Positions 31,039 to 42,502 are shown, counted from the stretch's first letter. The stretch is 64,000 nt of DNA from an uncultured Granulosicoccaceae bacterium (GCA_938020525.1 CALIHW010000103.1:1-64000); one strand, 5' to 3'. Notes: a model not told the origin generated them from the sequence alone. Program-made: numbers and translations.

Positions 31039-32955
31039 ATGTTATTAGATTTCAGAGACGGTATACGTAATTCCAAACGGCTCAAATACATTTTGGTGGG
31101 TATCATCTGTATACCTTTCGCCCTGGTTGGTATTGGCTCCTATTTCGGCAACCACGGGCCGAGTTACGCTGCCAAGGTGAATGGACAGGAGGTCTCTGTC
31201 TACGCATTTCAGAACGCCGCAGCTCAGTCACAGATGCAGATCCAGCAGACTTTTGGCGGGCGCCTGCCTGAGGGGCTTGATCTGAGTTCTATGGTAAATA
31301 ACCAGGCGATGGACGCTGTTGTACAACAGGAAGTACTACGTCAGTCAACGGCTGAAAAAGGTTTTGCAGTTGGTGATGAGCATCTCGCTAAGGAGATTTT
31401 ATCTATTGATGCGTTTGTAGTAGACGGTGCATTTGACAAGCAACGCTACTCTGAATTTTTGCAGTCTCGAGGTATGTCTGCAGAACAGTTTGAAGAACAG
31501 TATCGAAGTGATCTGTTGATGCAACAGTTTCGCAACGGAGTGGTTGCTACCGGGTTTTCACTAGGTGATGAGAATGAGCTGATTACATCGTTACGCAACC
31601 AAAAACGACTCGCATCTTTCATTAAGCTGGATACACAGTCAAAAGCTGACTCTCTCGAGATTACAGACGAAGAAGTACAGACTCACTACGACGAGAATAT
31701 AGAGGCGTTTAACAACCCTCAGAAAGTGAAGATTGAATACATTGAGCTTAATATCGACGTCTTGAAAGATGATGTTGAAACCACAGAAGAAGATTTAGAA
31801 GGATATTTCGAGCAAAACAAATCCCGCTGGGTAGTGCCTGAGAAACGATCGGCATCGCATATTTTGCTCGCGGTCGATAGCGATGCTTCCGACTCGGCCT
31901 TAGAAGAGAAGAAATCTCTAGCTGATGAGCTGGTTGCGCGGATCGCCGCAGGTGAAACACTCGCAGCGCTTGCGCCTGAATTTTCAGATGATCCGGGTTC
32001 TGCTGATAATGGCGGCAGTCTCGGGGAGTTTGGTCGCGGTGTGATGGTTAGTGCGTTTGAAGAAGTAGCATTCGCGATGAATGAAGGTGAGGTTAGTGAT
32101 CCGGTGAAGTCAGAGTTTGGATTCCACATTATTCAACTGGATAAAATCATCGGCGAGACAGGCCAGCTGTTTGAAGAAGTGAAAGCAGAGGTGGAAGACC
32201 AGTATCGCGCCGAGCTGGCAGAGACCGAGTTTTTTCAGGCTTCTGATACGCTTTCGAATTCAACTTATGAGAACAATGATTCGCTCCAGCCCGCAGCAGA
32301 TGAAACTGGACTTGAGTTAAAAACTACTGACTGGATAGATCAAAACAGCACAGAAGGAGTCGGTGCGTTTCCACAAGTAATTGCGGCAGCACTGTCTGAT
32401 GATGTGCGAAACAATGGTTTGAACTCCGAGGTACTGACCGTGGGTGATAACCATGCGGTAGTGCTGCGTACTATTGATTATGAAGAAGCCAAGCCCAAGC
32501 TACTTGATGAGGTTCGTGAAGATGTTGTTAAGCGGGTTCAGAGCGAGAAATCCTTAGTAGAATTAACAGCACTTGCAGAAACAATGGTAACGGAGCTTGA
32601 AGGTGGTGCTGAAGCGGAAGCGCTGGCGACCGCAAACGAAGGCGAATTTATTGCAACTGCTGCACTTGAGCGAAGTAATTCAGAAACTGACCGTACATTG
32701 GTGAGTGCACTATTTACTATGCCGAAGCCTGCTGAGGGCTCTGCCAGTTATCGAACTGTTACAGATAGCAATGGTGATGTGGTGGTTGTTTCGTTCACTG
32801 GTGTTGAAGCGGGTGAATCAGAAGAAGCAGCTCCGGTAACTGCTACAGCGGCACCTGCAACTGCAGAATATACTTCACTGCTTAGCGCTATGGAAGCTGA
32901 TGCCGATATAGAGAAGAACGAAGCTGTGCTGAACCCTGAAGCTACTTTGCAATAG
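31039..32955 (+). CDS. ppiD: Peptidylprolyl isomerase PpiD (SurA N-terminal + parvulin domain)
   Basis: MLLDFRDGIRNSKRLKYILVGIICIPFALVGIGSYF; RSASHILLAV...DPGSADNGGSLGEFGRGVMV. Confidence 0.93.
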   Translation: MLLDFRDGIRNSKRLKYILVGIICIPFALVGIGSYFGNHGPSYAAKVNGQEVSVYAFQNAAAQSQMQIQQTFGGRLPEGLDLSSMVNNQAMDAVVQQEVLRQSTAEKGFAVGDEHLAKEILSIDAFVVDGAFDKQRYSEFLQSRGMSAEQFEEQYRSDLLMQQFRNGVVATGFSLGDENELITSLRNQKRLASFIKLDTQSKADSLEITDEEVQTHYDENIEAFNNPQKVKIEYIELNIDVLKDDVETTEEDLEGYFEQNKSRWVVPEKRSASHILLAVDSDASDSALEEKKSLADELVARIAAGETLAALAPEFSDDPGSADNGGSLGEFGRGVMVSAFEEVAFAMNEGEVSDPVKSEFGFHIIQLDKIIGETGQLFEEVKAEVEDQYRAELAETEFFQASDTLSNSTYENNDSLQPAADETGLELKTTDWIDQNSTEGVGAFPQVIAAALSDDVRNNGLNSEVLTVGDNHAVVLRTIDYEEAKPKLLDEVREDVVKRVQSEKSLVELTALAETMVTELEGGAEAEALATANEGEFIATAALERSNSETDRTLVSALFTMPKPAEGSASYRTVTDSNGDVVVVSFTGVEAGESEEAAPVTATAAPATAEYTSLLSAMEADADIEKNEAVLNPEATLQ

Positions 32956-32957
32956 AA

Positions 32958-33743
32958 CTATTCCATAGACGGCGGCATGGCCACATTGTTAAATCCGTTA
33001 TCCACGTACACGGTCTGACCTGTAATTCCCGCCGCCATATCAGAACAAAGAAATGCCGCGGTATCACCGACTTGCTCAATAGTGACATTGCGTTTCAATG
33101 GAGAACTCTCTGCAACGTAGTTGAGAAGCTTTTTAAAATCACTAATACCAGAAGCTGCCAGCGTTCTGATAGGGCCTGCAGATATCGCATTTACCCTAAC
33201 GCTGGATGGGCCCAACGAGTGAGCCATGAATCTGGTATTCGCCTCCAGGCTCGCCTTCGCCAGACCCATAACATTGTAGTTAGGCATGGATCTTACTGCG
33301 CCAAGATAGCTTAGAGTCAGTAAAGCTGCGTTTTCATTAAGTAGTGGTTTACAGGCTTTGCCAAGTGCTGCAAAACTGTAAGAGCTGATGTCGTGTGCTA
33401 TACGAAAGCCTTCACGCGTGACGTTGTCCAGGTAGTCACCTTCGAGTTGTTCACGCGGAGCAAAACCAACAGCGTGTACCAGAATATCCAGTGAACCCCA
33501 GTGGCTTTTTAATGATGCGGCGAGATCATCTATTTCTTTGTCATGTTCGACATCGCACGGAAAAACTGCTGTGGAGTTGCACTCTGCAGCCATGTCTACG
33601 ACGCGATCCTTAAGACGGTCATTCTGATAGGTGAATGCCAGATCCGCACCTTCACGATGCATTGACTGGGCAATACCCCATGCAATAGATCGTTTACTGG
33701 CGACACCAATGATCAGTGCTTTTTTACCTTCGAGAAATCCCAT
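32958..33743 (-). CDS. fabI: Enoyl-[acyl-carrier-protein] reductase (NADH)
   Basis: [40 protein letters not shown]. Confidence 0.97.
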   Translation of the reverse strand: MGFLEGKKALIIGVASKRSIAWGIAQSMHREGADLAFTYQNDRLKDRVVDMAAECNSTAVFPCDVEHDKEIDDLAASLKSHWGSLDILVHAVGFAPREQLEGDYLDNVTREGFRIAHDISSYSFAALGKACKPLLNENAALLTLSYLGAVRSMPNYNVMGLAKASLEANTRFMAHSLGPSSVRVNAISAGPIRTLAASGISDFKKLLNYVAESSPLKRNVTIEQVGDTAAFLCSDMAAGITGQTVYVDNGFNNVAMPPSME

Positions 33744-34105
33744 GTCTTTGCTCCGGTTGATTGCATGTGATTATACCGCGCAATGCTGATTCCACGCTAA
33801 TTGTTCAATTCTCCGCAAACAGATGCCGAGATGAAGCCTGGTAGTCGCGCGGCAAAACCTCTGTTACTGCGAACGCGCCCTGACTGTGTGCCAAGGCAAT
33901 GTTAATCATCGATCATTTTCGTTCCATATGAATAACTATGCGCCTCAAATGATCGTACCCTAATTGATGATGGAACAGGGTCCGCGCCCTGGCACGTTCT
34001 CGCTATGCAAACTTCTACCGCGCAGACTCCTGGTCCGGGTTCTTTTATAATGAATCTATACAGGCTGGAGTTGGTTCCAGCCACCGTTAAAAGTGAATGT
34101 GCGCC

Positions 34106-34567
34106 ATGATTGAAATCGAAAGAAAGTTTCTGGTTAAAAAAGATCAATGGCCACGCAGTGAGCAGCGTGTCGTCATGCGGCAAGGGTACCTTGCACAGCA
34201 GGGCAATCTGGTCTGTCGCGTCAGACAGAAGAACCAGCAGTTCTTCTTATCGATCAAGGCCAGAATCGACGACCTGTCAAGTTATGACTATGAGTATCCG
34301 ATTCCGGAGGAGGATGGTCAAACGATGCTAGATAAGCTCTGTGATTATCAGGCGGTAACTAAAACCCGGCATCTGGTTAAGCAGGGAGAGCTGGTGTGGG
34401 AGATAGATGAGTTCCACGACGCTAATGGTGGCCTTGTAGTGGCGGAAATAGAACTGCCATCAGCCGAGCATGTATTTGAAATGCCTGATTGGCTAGCGGA
34501 AGAGGTGTCAGATGATAAGCGCTACACTAACTATGCGCTTTATTGCAAGCCGCATAGTCAGTGGTGA
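34106..34567 (+). CDS. CYTH domain protein (triphosphate tunnel metalloenzyme-like)
   Basis: MIEIERKFLVKKDQWP (EIERKFLV motif), IKARIDDLSSYDYEYPI; start at 34106. Confidence 0.9.
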   Translation: MIEIERKFLVKKDQWPRSEQRVVMRQGYLAQQGNLVCRVRQKNQQFFLSIKARIDDLSSYDYEYPIPEEDGQTMLDKLCDYQAVTKTRHLVKQGELVWEIDEFHDANGGLVVAEIELPSAEHVFEMPDWLAEEVSDDKRYTNYALYCKPHSQW

Positions 34568-34581
34568 GGATGTCATATTTC

Positions 34582-34636
34582 GTAGGGGGATAGGCTTGCG
34601 TGGACTTTGGTGGATGCGCAAGCTTATCCTCCCTAC
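34582..34636. repeat. Imperfect intergenic palindrome
   Basis: GTAGGGGGATAGGCTTGCG...CGCAAGCTTATCCTCCCTAC. Confidence 0.8.
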
Positions 34637-34707
34637 CTGCCCTTATGTGGAGTGAGACGACCTGACACATTGAATACCGAGTTTTACAGCTATGGATGCC
34701 TTGTGAG

Positions 34708-35835
34708 CTAGCTTCGCAACAGCTTGGTTAACAGTTCCTCATAGACATCTGTCAACGTATCCAGCTCTGCCACGGCTACGTGCTCATCAATCTGATGAAT
34801 GGTGGCATTGCATGGACCCAGCTCTAAAACCTGTGCACCGGTAGGCGCTATGAATCGACCGTCAGACGTACCACCGCTGGTTGAGAGTTCTGCGTCTGTG
34901 TTACAAACTTTTTTTATCGCACTAACAGTGGCATCCACCAGTTCCCCGCGGCCGGTAATAAAAGGGTTACCTGACAAGCTCCAGTCAAGGTCATAGTTAA
35001 GTTCGTGTGCGTCGAGAATTGACTTCACTCGCTGTTGTAGTTCATCTGAAGTAACCTCTGTTGAAAATCGGAAATTGAATTTAACTTCCATTTCACCAGG
35101 AATAACATTCGTGACACCAGTACCGGCGTGAATGTTGGAGATCTGGAATGTGGTGGCGGGAAAAAACTCGTTGCCATTATCCCATTGCTCTCGCGTAAGG
35201 GCCGCGAGTGCATCGGCAAATTTATGAACCGGGTTTTCGCCTAAATGCGGATAGGCGACGTGACCTTGTTTGCCCTCTATATTCAGTGTGCCGTTTAGCG
35301 AGCCGCGTCTGCCGTTTTTTATAACATCGCCCAGATTGTTGGTGCTGGTAGGTTCACCAACAATACACCAGTTCATTTTGATGGCATTTTGCTCCAGGAA
35401 TTCAACTACTTTGACAGTACCGTTAACGGCTGGGCCTTCTTCATCGCTGGTTATTAAAAATCCAATGCGTCCGTTGACAGGTCCCTTCGCAAAAAGCCTC
35501 TCGACTGCGACAACCATAGCGGCGATACTGCTCTTCATGTCCGAAGTGCCACGACCGTAAATTGAACCATCGTGAATCTCAGCGCCGAACGGGGGATGAG
35601 TCCAGCTTTCCAGTGGGCCGGTTGGTACCACGTCTGTGTGGCCGGCGAATACAAACAATGGTCCATCACCTTCAGTGACTGACCAAAGATTATCAACATC
35701 TTCAAAGCGAAGGTGGGTATGTTTGAAACCAAGTGCGGCGAGTCTATTGGCTATTATTTTCTGACAGCCACCATCGTTCGGTGTAACCGATTCACGCTTT
35801 ACCAATTGTTGAGCTAGCTTAATGGTTTCAGACAT
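34708..35835 (-). CDS. dapE: Succinyl-diaminopimelate desuccinylase
   Basis: VFAGHTDVVPTGPLESWTHPPF, GRGTSDMKSSIAAM, STSGGTSDGRFI. Confidence 0.96.
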   Translation of the reverse strand: MSETIKLAQQLVKRESVTPNDGGCQKIIANRLAALGFKHTHLRFEDVDNLWSVTEGDGPLFVFAGHTDVVPTGPLESWTHPPFGAEIHDGSIYGRGTSDMKSSIAAMVVAVERLFAKGPVNGRIGFLITSDEEGPAVNGTVKVVEFLEQNAIKMNWCIVGEPTSTNNLGDVIKNGRRGSLNGTLNIEGKQGHVAYPHLGENPVHKFADALAALTREQWDNGNEFFPATTFQISNIHAGTGVTNVIPGEMEVKFNFRFSTEVTSDELQQRVKSILDAHELNYDLDWSLSGNPFITGRGELVDATVSAIKKVCNTDAELSTSGGTSDGRFIAPTGAQVLELGPCNATIHQIDEHVAVAELDTLTDVYEELLTKLLRS

Positions 35836-35837
35836 GG

Positions 35838-38498
35838 TCAGCTATCCAGTGTGGTATGCAGTGAGTCGCGCAACCGATTGAGTGCCGCGTCATCGGTGAT
35901 TTTTTCACGGGCAGCATTTTGTATGTAGAAGGAATCTTCAGCTGTTTCTCCCAGCGTGGTGATGTTGGCAGACATTACCCGAACACTGTGTTCAGCGAAG
36001 CATTTACCAATTGCGCTCAGTAAGCCTGGACGATCGATCGCCTTTATAAACAAGCTTGTTGAGTCTTCAGAAAGTTCGTTGTCGAATTGAATGATCGGTT
36101 CAAACTCAAAGTGCGTCAGGCGTCTTGGTGCGGGGAGCTTTACGTTTTCCGGGGCGTGTCTCTCAATAAGAATGAGATCCAGGTGAGTGCGAATACTCTC
36201 CAGACGGTGTTCATCCTGAATAGTTTCGCCTTCCCGATCAAGTACAAAAAATGTATTTAGCGTCCAGCCATTGAGAGAGGTAAGAATCTGTGCGCTGACA
36301 ATAGTCAGGTTAAGCTGATCCAGTGTCGAGACAATATGTGAAAACAGATGGGTGTAGTCATTTACATGAATAAATATCTCGGTGGAGCCACGTGCTGTTT
36401 CTCTACGTAATAGAATCAGCGGTTCACCTGTTTCAATTAGGGATAAGTTAGTCACATGCCAGCTAATCTCATCCGAGCTGTATTGCAGAAAATACTGTTC
36501 ATCACAGTGCTGCCAGATTTTCTCTGCGGTTGTCGGGTCTATTGAATTTTCGATCAAAAATTCAGTGGCTTGTTGTTTTTTTCTCTTAACAATTTCTGCA
36601 ACATCAATCGGGTTATCAAGGCCGCGTTTAAGTGCATTGGTTGTGTGGCGGTATAGTTGCTCAAGTAGGTTTTGTTTCCAGGTGTTCCAGAGTTCCGGAT
36701 TGGTACCACGAATATCTGCCACTGTTAAGAGAAACAGGAAGTCCAGATATTGTTGTGAACCAACGAAACGTGCAAAGTCGAGAATTACGTCTGGATCGGA
36801 TGTGTCTTTTCGCTGTGCGGTCATCGACATATCAAGGTGATGCCTTATAGTCCAGACAACCAGCTTGCTATCTTCTTCATCCAGCCCATGATGTTTGCAA
36901 AAAGCGGTAGCATCTTCGGCTCCCAGTATTGAGTGATCACCGTCGCGGCCTTTGGCTATGTCATGAAACAAACCAATAATATACAGCAGTTCCTGCTTTT
37001 CGATACTCTGCATGATCGCGGAGCATTCGGGATATTCGTTGTCGTGTTGTGGAATGGCAAACCTTCGGAGGTTTCTTATCACCATCAGTGTATGTTCATC
37101 GACGGTGTAAATATGAAACAAATCATACTGCATTCGGCCAACGATCATTTCAAAGTTCGGCAGATAGGCAGCCATTACGCCGTATCGATTCATTAATCGC
37201 AGTTTACGTGTGATTTTCTCCGGTTCACGGAAGAGCTGCATAAAAAGGTCACGCGCTATGACATCTGAGCGGAATTTCCGGTTGATAAGGTGTAGGTTGC
37301 TTTTCAGACTTCTGAGAGTGCGTGCTCCGATGCCGCGGACTTCATCGTATGATGCGAATATCTGAAAGAGCTCCAGGATTGCTGGCGGGTACTTTGGAAA
37401 TACAGAGTCGTCTGTGGTTTCTATGTACTCATTAATGATGACAAAATTTTTGTCGTGAGTTGGCTTTGTAATCAGGTTTTCCGGTGCAGAGTGACTTGCC
37501 CCTATCAGCTGCAAGAGCATGTCATTCAGTCTTTCTACCTTGGTAACGGTGCGGAAGTAAATCTGCATAAACCGCTCTACAGCATCGTTGCTATATTCAC
37601 CTTGTTGTTCGTATCCAAAGTCGCTGGCCAGTTCCCGCTGATAGTCAAACAGCAATCTATCTTCCTTGCGCTTGCTTTTGGTGTGCAACAAAAAACGTAT
37701 GCGCCAGAGTATGTCTCTGCCTTCGGTTAATTCATCGAGTTCCTGTTGTGTTAGATAACCATCTGACACCAATGCATGTAGGTTTGAATTGCCATACTTT
37801 CGTATCAGCATCCACTCAACGGTTTGTATGTCGCGCAGGCCACCCGGGCTTTCTTTTAAATTTGGCTCAAGTCGAAATCCGGAACCATGATACTTAAGGT
37901 GTCGCTCTCTTTGTTCTTGTTGTTTGGCTGCAAAAAATTTATCGACTGGCCAGATTTTTTCCGGCTTTATGCTTAGAGATAATTCTTCAAACAGTTCTCT
38001 TTTGCCGCAGACATAACGGCTTTCTATAAGATTGGTTATAACAGTGATGTCGGCCTTTGCTTCGACGATGCAGCGTTTTACATCTCTGACACTATGTCCA
38101 ATATCAAGGCCGAGATCCCACAGTTGAGTGACAAACTGGCCAATTTCTTCATCAGCATCTGTGAAGCTTTTATCAGTCAGAATCAATATATCGATATCAG
38201 AGCGCGGATGCAGTTCGGCACGGCCGTAGCCACCGACTGCCACAAGTGCAAGAGAATTTCTGGCCGACGCCGGAATTATCTGTTGCCAGATATGAGAGAC
38301 AATTGAATCAATTATTGCCGACTGCCAGCCAATTAACTCAGAAACTGGTGCGCCTTCGTGAAACAGCGTCTTTAGCGACTCAAATTTGGATGATAGTGCT
38401 GATTTGTAAGCGTCTAGAGTGGAGTTTGCAGCTTCTATCTCTGCAATCATCGCAGGCAAGTGTATTACGGTTGTAATTTCCTGCGGCGGTTTATCCAT
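35838..38498 (-). CDS. glnD: [Protein-PII] uridylyltransferase / UMP-removing enzyme
   Basis: ALVAVGGYGRAELHPRSDIDILIL, HD motif GLFHDIAKGRDGDHSILGAEDA, C-terminal ACT domains. Confidence 0.97.
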   Translation of the reverse strand: MDKPPQEITTVIHLPAMIAEIEAANSTLDAYKSALSSKFESLKTLFHEGAPVSELIGWQSAIIDSIVSHIWQQIIPASARNSLALVAVGGYGRAELHPRSDIDILILTDKSFTDADEEIGQFVTQLWDLGLDIGHSVRDVKRCIVEAKADITVITNLIESRYVCGKRELFEELSLSIKPEKIWPVDKFFAAKQQEQRERHLKYHGSGFRLEPNLKESPGGLRDIQTVEWMLIRKYGNSNLHALVSDGYLTQQELDELTEGRDILWRIRFLLHTKSKRKEDRLLFDYQRELASDFGYEQQGEYSNDAVERFMQIYFRTVTKVERLNDMLLQLIGASHSAPENLITKPTHDKNFVIINEYIETTDDSVFPKYPPAILELFQIFASYDEVRGIGARTLRSLKSNLHLINRKFRSDVIARDLFMQLFREPEKITRKLRLMNRYGVMAAYLPNFEMIVGRMQYDLFHIYTVDEHTLMVIRNLRRFAIPQHDNEYPECSAIMQSIEKQELLYIIGLFHDIAKGRDGDHSILGAEDATAFCKHHGLDEEDSKLVVWTIRHHLDMSMTAQRKDTSDPDVILDFARFVGSQQYLDFLFLLTVADIRGTNPELWNTWKQNLLEQLYRHTTNALKRGLDNPIDVAEIVKRKKQQATEFLIENSIDPTTAEKIWQHCDEQYFLQYSSDEISWHVTNLSLIETGEPLILLRRETARGSTEIFIHVNDYTHLFSHIVSTLDQLNLTIVSAQILTSLNGWTLNTFFVLDREGETIQDEHRLESIRTHLDLILIERHAPENVKLPAPRRLTHFEFEPIIQFDNELSEDSTSLFIKAIDRPGLLSAIGKCFAEHSVRVMSANITTLGETAEDSFYIQNAAREKITDDAALNRLRDSLHTTLDS

Positions 38499-38507
38499 CG
38501 TTAGTGT

Positions 38508-39284
38508 TTAAATTTCTGCAGGCGACAAAGTAAAAAGCTCATAGCCGGTTTCTGTTACCAGTACTGTGTGTTCCCATTGAGCAGACAGGCTGCGGTCTTT
38601 GGTGACGACTGTCCATTCATCGGGTAGCAGTTTAACAGCGCGTTTTCCGGCATTGATCATCGGTTCTATCGTAAAGACCATGCCAGCTTCAAGTGTCAGG
38701 CCGTCACCGGCCTGACCGTAGTGCAATACCTGTGGCTCTTCATGAAACAGTCTGCCGATGCCATGGCCACAATACTCGCGGACTACAGAACAGCGTTCAC
38801 CCTCTGCGTATTCCTGAATTGCGGCACCAATGTCGCCAAGTGTCGCTCCAGGTTTTACCTGCGCGATGCCTCGATGCAGGCTTTCTAATGCGATATCGCA
38901 AATGCGTTTGCCTTTAATGGTGGGTTCGCCAACGTGGTACATGCGACTGGTATCACCGTGGTACCCGTCTTTGATGACGGTTACGTCGATATTGATGATG
39001 TCTTTTTTCTTCAATACACGATCGCCCGGGATGCCGTGGCAAACTACGTGATTTAGCGATGTGCAGATCGATTTTGGAAACCCGCGGTAGTTCAGCGGTG
39101 CGGGGATACCGCCCTGAATTTCAGTGATGTGATGGTGACAGATGGTGTCCAGCTCATCAGTCGTAACTCCTGGCTTGACGTGTTCGGTAATCAGGTCCAG
39201 CACCTCGGCGGCCATGCGTCCTGCAACGCGCATTTTTTCAATTTCTGACGGCGATTTAATTGGTACTGCGTGTCTTGCTGACAT
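38508..39284 (-). CDS. map: Methionine aminopeptidase type I
   Basis: KSPSEIEKMRVAGRMAAEVL, HGIPGDRVLKKKDIINIDVTVIKDGYHGD. Confidence 0.97.
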   Translation of the reverse strand: MSARHAVPIKSPSEIEKMRVAGRMAAEVLDLITEHVKPGVTTDELDTICHHHITEIQGGIPAPLNYRGFPKSICTSLNHVVCHGIPGDRVLKKKDIINIDVTVIKDGYHGDTSRMYHVGEPTIKGKRICDIALESLHRGIAQVKPGATLGDIGAAIQEYAEGERCSVVREYCGHGIGRLFHEEPQVLHYGQAGDGLTLEAGMVFTIEPMINAGKRAVKLLPDEWTVVTKDRSLSAQWEHTVLVTETGYELFTLSPAEI

Positions 39285-39647
39285 CTTTTCGGGGTGTCCT
39301 TCGAAGGTCCTGGTTGATCTTTGTGTATCGTCTCTTGAATCCTGATCAGCATCTGGTGTTGCTGCCGGGATGTTTGTTTTTACCGCGGTGCGATATTACA
39401 GCGTGGTTTCCAGCCGAGGCGACAGGGTAAATTTACTGCCAAACCGCTATTGTATTGGAATAAACCTGAATTCTGGAATATAATTACCGGCTGGCCGGCG
39501 TGGTTTTTGAACGCCAGCCTTCCAACCGGTTTTCCGGAATTCGCACGCTCCTGTACTGATCATGCCCGGGTGCCATTGTGCTGACGCATATATGGTTGCA
39601 TGTTCGACGGAGCGGAGGCCCAACCCAATACAATAGAGATTAGTATT

Positions 39648-40604
39648 ATGTCTAAAGTTAGCATGCGTCAAATGCTCGAAGCTGGCGTGCACTTCGGCCA
39701 CCAGACTCGGTACTGGTGCCCGAAAATGGCTCCCTACATCTATGGCGAGCGCAATAAAATCCACATCTTCAACCTCGAGAATACCGTTCCGGCGCTTGAT
39801 GACGCCATGAACTTTCTCGGTAGCCTGGCGGCCAAGAATGGTCGGGTGTTGTTTGTCGGTACCAAACGTGCGGCACGTGACGCTGTGAAAGATGCGGCAA
39901 CCGCCTGCAACATGCCGTATGTTAATCGTCGTTGGCCTGGTGGCATGATGACCAACTTCAAGACGGTTAAACAATCGGTCAAGCGGATGCTTGAGCTCGA
40001 AGAGATGTTTGCCAGTGGTGGCGAGGAACGTCTAAACAAGAAAGAGGCACTGACACTGCGTCGTGAACTTGAGAAACTCGATAAAAGCCTTGGTGGTGTA
40101 AAAACCATGGAGCGTCTTCCTGATGCGTTGTTTGTTGTTGATACCGGCTATGAGAAAATTGCCATCGCAGAAGCGCGCAAGCTGGGCATTCCAATCATTG
40201 CTGTTGTTGATAGCAACAACTCACCTGAGCTGGTTGACTATGTGATCCCGGGTAATGACGATGCGGTTCGAGCCATTCAGCTTTATGTTGATGCAGCGGC
40301 TGAGTCAATTCAGGCAGGTAAAACTGCTGGTGCAGTATCCGGTAGCAAAGATTACGTTGAAGTGAAAGATTCTCCCGCCGAACCAGCACCGGCTGCGGAT
40401 GCGACAACCGCTGCAGAAGAAGCGGAAGCATCGCTTGCAGCGGCGGCCAGTGAAGCGGAAGCGACTACTGACACAACCAGCGAAGCGCCAGCTGAAGCAC
40501 CGGCAACCGAAACAGCACCGGCAACCGAAACAGCAGCGGCAGCTGCGGCTGCGGCTGAAGCTCCGGCTAGTGAGACCAACGCGGAAAAACCTGCTGACTC
40601 TTAA
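39648..40604 (+). CDS. rpsB: 30S ribosomal protein S2 with long Ala/Glu/Thr-rich C-terminal extension
   Basis: [40 protein letters not shown]; start at 39648. Confidence 0.98.
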   Translation: MSKVSMRQMLEAGVHFGHQTRYWCPKMAPYIYGERNKIHIFNLENTVPALDDAMNFLGSLAAKNGRVLFVGTKRAARDAVKDAATACNMPYVNRRWPGGMMTNFKTVKQSVKRMLELEEMFASGGEERLNKKEALTLRRELEKLDKSLGGVKTMERLPDALFVVDTGYEKIAIAEARKLGIPIIAVVDSNNSPELVDYVIPGNDDAVRAIQLYVDAAAESIQAGKTAGAVSGSKDYVEVKDSPAEPAPAADATTAAEEAEASLAAAASEAEATTDTTSEAPAEAPATETAPATETAAAAAAAAEAPASETNAEKPADS

Positions 40605-40635
40605 TAGTTCAGTGGTGGTAGTTCTAATCTAAACC

Positions 40636-40658
40636 CCGATGCGCACCCTGCGCATCGG
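40636..40658 (+). promoter_or_regulatory. Hairpin (attenuator-like) between rpsB and tsf
   Basis: CCGATGCGC-accct-GCGCATCGG perfect 9-bp stem, no T-tract. Confidence 0.6.
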
Positions 40659-40724
40659 CGTCGTCAACAGCGGCGGCGAGAACCAAATTACTGGGTCCAG
40701 ACACGGGCTCACAAGGTAAGACAA

Positions 40725-41600
40725 ATGGCAATTACAGCAGCAATGGTAAAGGAACTGCGTGAGAGAACCGGCGCAGGCATGATGGAATGCAAAGGTGCAT
40801 TGGTTGAAGCAAATGGTGACCTCGATGCCGCAGCTGAACAAATGCGTATTTCTGGCTTGGCAAAGGCCGACAAGAAATCAGGACGAGTCGCGGCTGAGGG
40901 TGTTATCGCGGCTGTGACCAGTGCAGACGGCAAGTGTGTGGCAATGGTTGAAATCAATTGCGAAACTGACTTTGTAGCCAAGGGTGATGACTTCACTGGT
41001 TTTGCTCAAACGGTATGCCAGGCAGCTCTGGATAACAATCCAGCTGATGTGGAAGCATTAGGTGCACTTGACGCAGGTGGCAACACGGTAGAGCACATTC
41101 GTCAGGAGCTGGTATCAAAACTTGGTGAAAATATTCAAATCCGTCGCTTTGTTCGTCACGAAATGAAGAACGGCACTGCAGGCGTGTATAAGCACGGTGA
41201 ACGTATTGGTGTAGTCACAGAAGTAAGTGGCAAAGAAGAGCTTGCTCGTGATATCGCCATGCATGTTGCTGCAAGCCGTCCGATCTGTATCGCTGAAGCA
41301 GACGTGCCAGCGGATGTTCTGGAGCAGGAAAAGAAAATTCTCGTGGCAGAAGCTGCCGAAAGCGGCAAGCCTGCAGAGATCATAGAGAAGATGGTTGAAG
41401 GCCGCATACGTAAGTATCTGGCGGAAATTACCTTGGTCGGCCAGCCATTCGTAAAGGAGCCTGATCAGACTGTCGAGAAGCTTCTGAAGGCAGAGGGTGC
41501 TCAGGTGTACTTCTTTGAGCGCTATGAGGTCGGTGAAGGGATTGAAAAGAAGACTGAAAACTTCGCTGAAGAAGTGATGGCGCAAGTCAAAGGCGACTAG
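40725..41600 (+). CDS. tsf: Elongation factor Ts
   Basis: [26 protein letters not shown]. Confidence 0.98.
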   Translation: MAITAAMVKELRERTGAGMMECKGALVEANGDLDAAAEQMRISGLAKADKKSGRVAAEGVIAAVTSADGKCVAMVEINCETDFVAKGDDFTGFAQTVCQAALDNNPADVEALGALDAGGNTVEHIRQELVSKLGENIQIRRFVRHEMKNGTAGVYKHGERIGVVTEVSGKEELARDIAMHVAASRPICIAEADVPADVLEQEKKILVAEAAESGKPAEIIEKMVEGRIRKYLAEITLVGQPFVKEPDQTVEKLLKAEGAQVYFFERYEVGEGIEKKTENFAEEVMAQVKGD

Positions 41601-41686
41601 TCTCTGGTGAGGTGGGTGGCTTGAGTTTGCTGCCACTGACAAAGAGGCAGGCTTGCCAGGTTCGCAACATTTAACATAGAGCGATT

Positions 41687-41713
41687 AAAGCCGGCCGATG
41701 TGCCGGCTTTTTT
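41687..41713 (+). terminator. Rho-independent terminator after tsf
   Basis: AAAGCCGGC-cgatgt-GCCGGCTTTTTTT. Confidence 0.9.
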
Positions 41714-41874
41714 ATGGCACAATCATCGGCTAACGATGTCCGCAGTACGGTATTATCTCGAAATTACAGGTCGAAATTTTAGGCCGGAGTTTCAGGCCGG
41801 AATATTTGCTAAGGCAGCCAGACCGATGAACAGCTCTTTGCGTCGGCGGTTTTGCGAGAGTGGAGAAAAAAATA

Positions 41875-42432
41875 ATGATTGATGATATAAAAAAAGACGC
41901 GGCCTCGCGCATGGGTAAAAGTCTTGATTCGCTGCAGGAACAATTCGGCAGAATCCGTACCGGCCGCGCTCACACCAGCTTGCTGGATCATGTCAAAGTC
42001 GATTACTACGGCAATGCCTCAGTTTTGAATCAGGTGGCGAAGATTGCGATTGAAGATTCGCGAACCCTGACGGTCACACCGTGGGAAAAGGATATGGTCG
42101 CGCCGATTGAGAAAGCGATCATCAACTCTGATCTCGGGCTTAACCCGTCAAGCGCTGGTACAGTGATTCGCATACCGATGCCACCACTGACAGAAGAGCG
42201 CCGTAAAGATCTGGTAAAAGTGGTTCGCCAGGAGGCTGAAAATGCAAGAGTCAGCGTACGCAATATTCGTCGAGATGCAAATGGTGATCTTAAAGATCTC
42301 CAAAAAGAAAAAGAGATCTCTGAAGACGAAGAACGCAAAGGGCAGGATCTGATTCAAAAGGCAACCGACGAGTACATTGCCAAGGTCGATGAAATGCTTA
42401 AGGGCAAAGAAGCAGAGCTAATGGAAGTCTGA
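41875..42432 (+). CDS. frr: Ribosome recycling factor
   Basis: [38 protein letters not shown]; start at 41875. Confidence 0.97.
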   Translation: MIDDIKKDAASRMGKSLDSLQEQFGRIRTGRAHTSLLDHVKVDYYGNASVLNQVAKIAIEDSRTLTVTPWEKDMVAPIEKAIINSDLGLNPSSAGTVIRIPMPPLTEERRKDLVKVVRQEAENARVSVRNIRRDANGDLKDLQKEKEISEDEERKGQDLIQKATDEYIAKVDEMLKGKEAELMEV

Positions 42433-42502
42433 TTCGAATCCTTAGCCTAACCCTAACGCAAACTTGACCCAAACTTGAGCTGGTTGCTCTGTCGATAAAC
42501 CT

